This document shows, in pieces, positions 6,897-9,541 of a DNA stretch of 9,541 bases. Position numbers and translations under genes: made by a program. The stretch's first letter is position 1; the number at the start of each line of letters is the position of its first letter. This DNA is from Zoogloeaceae bacterium (lineage in GTDB: Bacteria; Pseudomonadota; Gammaproteobacteria; Burkholderiales; Rhodocyclaceae). The notes under the pieces are model-generated. The model saw nothing but the letters and a program-made list of their open reading frames with translations, made no database searches and was not told the origin of the DNA. The stretch is from contig JAISPO010000068.1 of NCBI GenBank assembly GCA_031274855.1, positions 1 through 9,541 of the forward strand, read 5' to 3'.

Positions 6897-9541
6897 CTGC
6901 CGTGGTAGTTGGCATTGGGCGTATAGGTGTAAGTGCCGTCTGCGTTGGCAACCAAAGTGCCATGCGCGGGGTTGGTGACGATCTGGGCTGTGAGAGCATC
7001 GCCATCAGCATCACTGGCCCAAGCCATAAAGTCGATCAACAGGGATGCGTTTTCATCGAGGGAGACGATGGCGTCATTGGCAACCGGCGCGATGTTGGCG
7101 GCTATTACCGTCAGGCTCAATGTGCAGGTGTTGGCCGATAGATCTATGCCATCGCTGACACGCCAACTGAGGCTGTCTGCGCCTGCATAGGCGGCATTGG
7201 CAGTGTAGGTGTAGGTGCCATCGGCATTAGCGACCAAGCTACCGTGCGTGGGTTGGGTTGCCCATTGCACAGTCAGCGGGTCGCCATCGGCATCAAAGGC
7301 GCCGGCAAGCGGGTTGAAGGTGTAAGGCTGGCCAGCCACGACGCTAACGCTGCGGTCGGCAGGAGCCACTGGGGCATGGTTCAGTTTGCCGCCCTCTTCG
7401 TCCAATAGACGGATATCTCTCAGGGTAACGCTGCTTTGCGCAGCGCCGAAGCCGAGCAGGTCGAAAGAAAGCATGACGGCATTGCCGGCCAGCGATTGTG
7501 GTAGTTCAATGAAATAGGTGGCGCTGCCGTCTGCGTTGAGTGCCTTGCGCACACTTGAAGCAAGGTATTCGGTACCATTGGTTTGGAGGTTAAGCAAGGA
7601 ATCGGTATTGGTGAGATTCACGATACCCACGACAGGCAGGCCGGTGTTGGCGTCCAGTAAAGCGACTTCAAAGGCATCTGAAGGGCCGCTGGCGTTGCTG
7701 GTGAGATTTTGGGCGCTGAGGGTAAAGCTGAGATAGCGGTCGCCTTCGTTGACCATAAAGGCTTGGGCCAAGTGGGTTTGTACCGTAAGCGATTCGGTGA
7801 GCGTGACAGTATCGTCTGTAACGTGAACTTGGCCTTGGGCTGCCCATCCGTTGATATTGCCGGTGCTGAAGTTGCCATTAATCAGGGTCGGGTTAACGAC
7901 CCCGAGGTAGCTGGCGATTTGCAAGCCATCGCCATCGTCATCTTCCGGCCCACGGCGGGCCAAGGTCTGGCTGGTCGTACTCCGCCCGGGGATGGGCAAC
8001 AAGGGGTCGTTATTCTCCCCTCGCCCGCTTGCGGGAGAGGGGCTGGGGGTGAGGGCGTCGTTCTCGGCTTTGATCTGGGCGATCAGGTCAGCCATGAGTT
8101 GCAGTTCGGCGGCAGTGGGTAGCCGCCGTTCGCCGGGTTGCAAGCTGGCGCCCATGAAGTCACGCGGATCGCCACTGTGTTCAAGGCCCAGCACATGGCC
8201 GTATTCGTGGAGCAATACAGAAAGCAAATCCATCTTGCCTTCGGCTTCGGTGCCGGGCTTGGCTTTCCAGATATTCGGGTCAGCGGTGGGCAGGTAGTCA
8301 TCGCTGTTGTCCAGCGGGGTAAGGTCGATGTACCAGCCCCAGCCGGCGGCAGAGGTATCCAGGGTGATCCGGTAGTTGAGCGTCTGGGCCAAAGCCAGAC
8401 CCGGGAGCGTGGCAAAACCCTGGAAAGCAGCAGCGGCATCGGCAAGGATGGCGGAGAGTTCGGCATCACGCCACATCGATTCAGGGCTAAATACCAGAGC
8501 CTGCGCAAGCATTTTTATGGATTGATCGCCAGTCAGTGAAATCTTCCAATATTCATGAGGACAGCGTGTGGGATCGGTGATTCTGCTACCCCAAATATCA
8601 ATATCAATATAGCTGGGATCCCCTTTATCGGGTACTGACAGATCGTAGGGAATCCGCACCACATTATTAGGCGTCGTATTATCATCAAGCCTCCTCACAT
8701 TGAAAATGGCGTAGTCATTTCCAACAAAATCACTGTCAGGAGTGTACCGATACGATCCTCCACCTGGCTTGACTTCCAGCGTACCGTGCTCAGGATATTG
8801 CACAATCGTTATTTCCGACCCTTTGTCGATATCAATATAGCTGGGTTGTCCTGCGTCAACCGACAGAACATAGTGAATACGCACAGTATTATCGCCATAC
8901 TTTACATCAAAGATAGCGTAGTCATTACCAACGAAATCACTATCAGGATTTACTGTATAGTCATAGCTTCCATACGCCCCATACGAGGGATATAAGGTGC
9001 CATGCTCTGGGTTCTGAATAATAATTATTTCAGATGGATTTTCGCCTTGATTAATACGAAATTTTCCACCAGAAAATTCCCTCGTGTAATCTTGTGCAGC
9101 AAAGTAAGGAGAAATAGTTTCGTTATCCAGGATTGTTTTGTAGTCGTCGGCATATCGCCCTCGAATTACTACACACACCCCGAGTTGATAAGCAGGCGCA
9201 TCAGCGGCGGTGCTGGCCGTCTTGACGACCTGAACAGCCTCTGCCAGCTCAATAGCTGGCATGGAAACGTCAATCCACATGATAATTTCTCCTGAATTTA
9301 CCGATTCGGCGGCTAAACTGCTTGGTTCTTTGCCATCGGCCGCTATATCGGAAACTGCTGCCTGCTGAACAAGGAGCGTTTGTACCGTACCCCCCCCGAT
9401 CTCCACGGGGTCACGCTTGGTGAGACTGATTGCAAAGCGATTTTCATAGTCTTTTTGGCCGGTTGCGGTGATGCCGAGGTATTTGAGAACCTCCCTAGAA
9501 TCAAAGGGGTCAGCATCGCTTTTCTTTTCCGCGAACGATTG
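6881..9541 (-). CDS. Giant repeat protein with metzincin protease motif (both ends missing)
   Basis: The minus-strand frame is open from the right edge of the window to the stop at 6883-6881. GTG at 9406 is only the first possible start; 45 more in-frame codons without a stop precede it, so the true start is outside. Numbering from that GTG (841 residues): tandem repeats at 125-194 and 196-270; a metalloprotease-like region at about 290-450 with HEYGHVLGLEH (400-410), the HExxHxxGxxH zinc motif of metzincins (matrixin type), and a likely Met-turn at DFMGASL (416-422); a linker TPSPSPASGRGE (453-464) encoded by a palindromic repeat; acidic EDDDGDG (488-494); a beta-sandwich-like region at about 505-670; two cadherin/VCBS-like repeats at 676-770 and 771-841. 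The last breaks off after NYHGSDS, where FTYTV would be expected, so the C-terminus is artificial. Such architecture suggests a secreted or surface adhesin/protease; signal peptide and secretion domain are not in view. Whether it is expressed is unknown. Confidence 0.8.
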   Translation of the reverse strand, partial: QSFAEKKSDADPFDSREVLKYLGITATGQKDYENRFAISLTKRDPVEIGGGTVQTLLVQQAAVSDIAADGKEPSSLAAESVNSGEIIMWIDVSMPAIELAEAVQVVKTASTAADAPAYQLGVCVVIRGRYADDYKTILDNETISPYFAAQDYTREFSGGKFRINQGENPSEIIIIQNPEHGTLYPSYGAYGSYDYTVNPDSDFVGNDYAIFDVKYGDNTVRIHYVLSVDAGQPSYIDIDKGSEITIVQYPEHGTLEVKPGGGSYRYTPDSDFVGNDYAIFNVRRLDDNTTPNNVVRIPYDLSVPDKGDPSYIDIDIWGSRITDPTRCPHEYWKISLTGDQSIKMLAQALVFSPESMWRDAELSAILADAAAAFQGFATLPGLALAQTLNYRITLDTSAAGWGWYIDLTPLDNSDDYLPTADPNIWKAKPGTEAEGKMDLLSVLLHEYGHVLGLEHSGDPRDFMGASLQPGERRLPTAAELQLMADLIAQIKAENDALTPSPSPASGRGENNDPLLPIPGRSTTSQTLARRGPEDDDGDGLQIASYLGVVNPTLINGNFSTGNINGWAAQGQVHVTDDTVTLTESLTVQTHLAQAFMVNEGDRYLSFTLSAQNLTSNASGPSDAFEVALLDANTGLPVVGIVNLTNTDSLLNLQTNGTEYLASSVRKALNADGSATYFIELPQSLAGNAVMLSFDLLGFGAAQSSVTLRDIRLLDEEGGKLNHAPVAPADRSVSVVAGQPYTFNPLAGAFDADGDPLTVQWATQPTHGSLVANADGTYTYTANAAYAGADSLSWRVSDGIDLSANTCTLSLTVIAANIAPVANDAIVSLDENASLLIDFMAWASDADGDALTAQIVTNPAHGTLVANADGTYTYTPNANYHGSDSAT
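6884..7381 (-). repeat. Two tandem cadherin/VCBS-like repeats, the second truncated
   Basis: Unit 1 (7381-7097) and unit 2 (7096-6884) share DADGDxLT, PxHGxLVANADGTYTYT, Nxx-Y-x-G and DS at a 94-residue period. The DADGD residues are of the calcium-binding kind found in bacterial cadherin-like and RTX-adhesin repeats. Unit 2 lacks about 25 residues because the gene is cut. Confidence 0.85.
8015..8056. repeat. REP-like palindromic repeat inserted inside the giant gene
   Basis: The segment contains the stem CCCCTCGCCCGC (8017-8028), loop TT, and GCGGGAGAGGGG (8031-8042): 12 base pairs with one G·A mismatch, followed by CTGGGGGTGAGGG. This form is recognisable as a dispersed intergenic palindrome common in GC-rich proteobacteria. 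Here its ~42 bases (14 codons) are in frame and encode LTPSPSPASGRGEN in a linker between the protease region and the next domain. Confidence 0.75.
8177..8209 (-). other. Zinc-binding metzincin motif coding site
   Basis: These 33 bases encode HEYGHVLGLEH. The three histidines would bind zinc and the glutamate would activate water, as in matrixin/astacin-type proteases. The motif is complete and a methionine follows eight residues later in DFMGAS, consistent with a Met-turn. Confidence 0.85.
8597..9034 (-). repeat. Two tandem ~70-residue repeats in the giant protein
   Basis: Units at 9034-8825 and 8821-8597 share PEHGTL, PDSDFVGNDYAIF, a V-R-I-x-Y segment and PSYIDID. DNA similarity is still clear: 38 bases at 8703-8740 and 8910-8947 differ at only five positions, 207 bases apart. 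They look like another beta-sandwich (Ig/cadherin-like) class with a calcium-type D-S-D motif. This section is visibly more AT-rich than the rest of the window. Confidence 0.8.

Noticed and set aside
8015..8056. GC-rich palindrome considered as an intrinsic terminator
   Set aside because: No U-run follows on either strand and it lies inside an open reading frame; a REP-like repeat fits better.
6884..9034. Repeats considered as a CRISPR array
   Set aside because: The repeats are long, diverged and in frame with a protein; there are no short identical repeats with unique spacers.

Overview
The window looks like a Gram-negative chromosome, most likely a betaproteobacterium (Rhodocyclales/Nitrosomonadales-like). 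This rests on the high-GC core genes, the gene order kdsB-adk-pfp with hppA next, a MurJ N-terminus close to the proteobacterial form, and a long non-zinc adenylate kinase lid. The assignment comes from recognition, not from a database search, and the genus is open.

Layout. Positions 19-1566 (+) encode the lipid II flippase MurJ. Positions 1626-2414 (+) encode a secreted SIMPL (DUF541) protein. A perfect hairpin at about 2469-2496 ends this block and the convergent hppA gene. Three genes on the minus strand, in transcription order, form a pyrophosphate/adenylate energy group: adk (6597-5944), PPi-dependent phosphofructokinase pfp (5931-4663) and the membrane proton-pumping pyrophosphatase hppA (4574-2514). 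Adk and pfp are tightly coupled: the adk stop codon lies inside the pfp Shine-Dalgarno sequence. A terminator-like hairpin separates pfp from hppA. Together these genes supply ADP/ATP balance, reversible PPi-driven glycolysis, and either recovery of PPi energy as a proton gradient or PPi synthesis from it.

Positions 6649 to about 6896 are a scar made of gene fragments. First come the last 34 codons of kdsB (CMP-Kdo synthetase). Then, on the opposite strand, come the start and first ~31 codons of a RelE/HigB-type (Gp49-like) toxin gene. This runs directly into the broken 3' end of a giant gene. The adk promoter candidate lies just downstream of the kdsB stop and is intact, so the rearrangement spared the energy genes.

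Positions 6881 to 9541 (-) hold part of a very large, probably surface-exposed or secreted protein. Its N-terminus is beyond the right edge and its C-terminus is cut in the middle of a cadherin/Ig-like repeat. It carries two tandem ~70-residue repeats, a metzincin zinc-protease motif, an acidic linker partly encoded by a REP-like palindrome, a beta-sandwich-like region, and two VCBS/cadherin-like ~94-residue repeats. No intergenic stretch exceeds 300 bases. I see no tRNA, rRNA, CRISPR array or complete insertion sequence. The most unusual content is the three-way scar and the protease-bearing giant gene; I cannot show that either is a new functional system.
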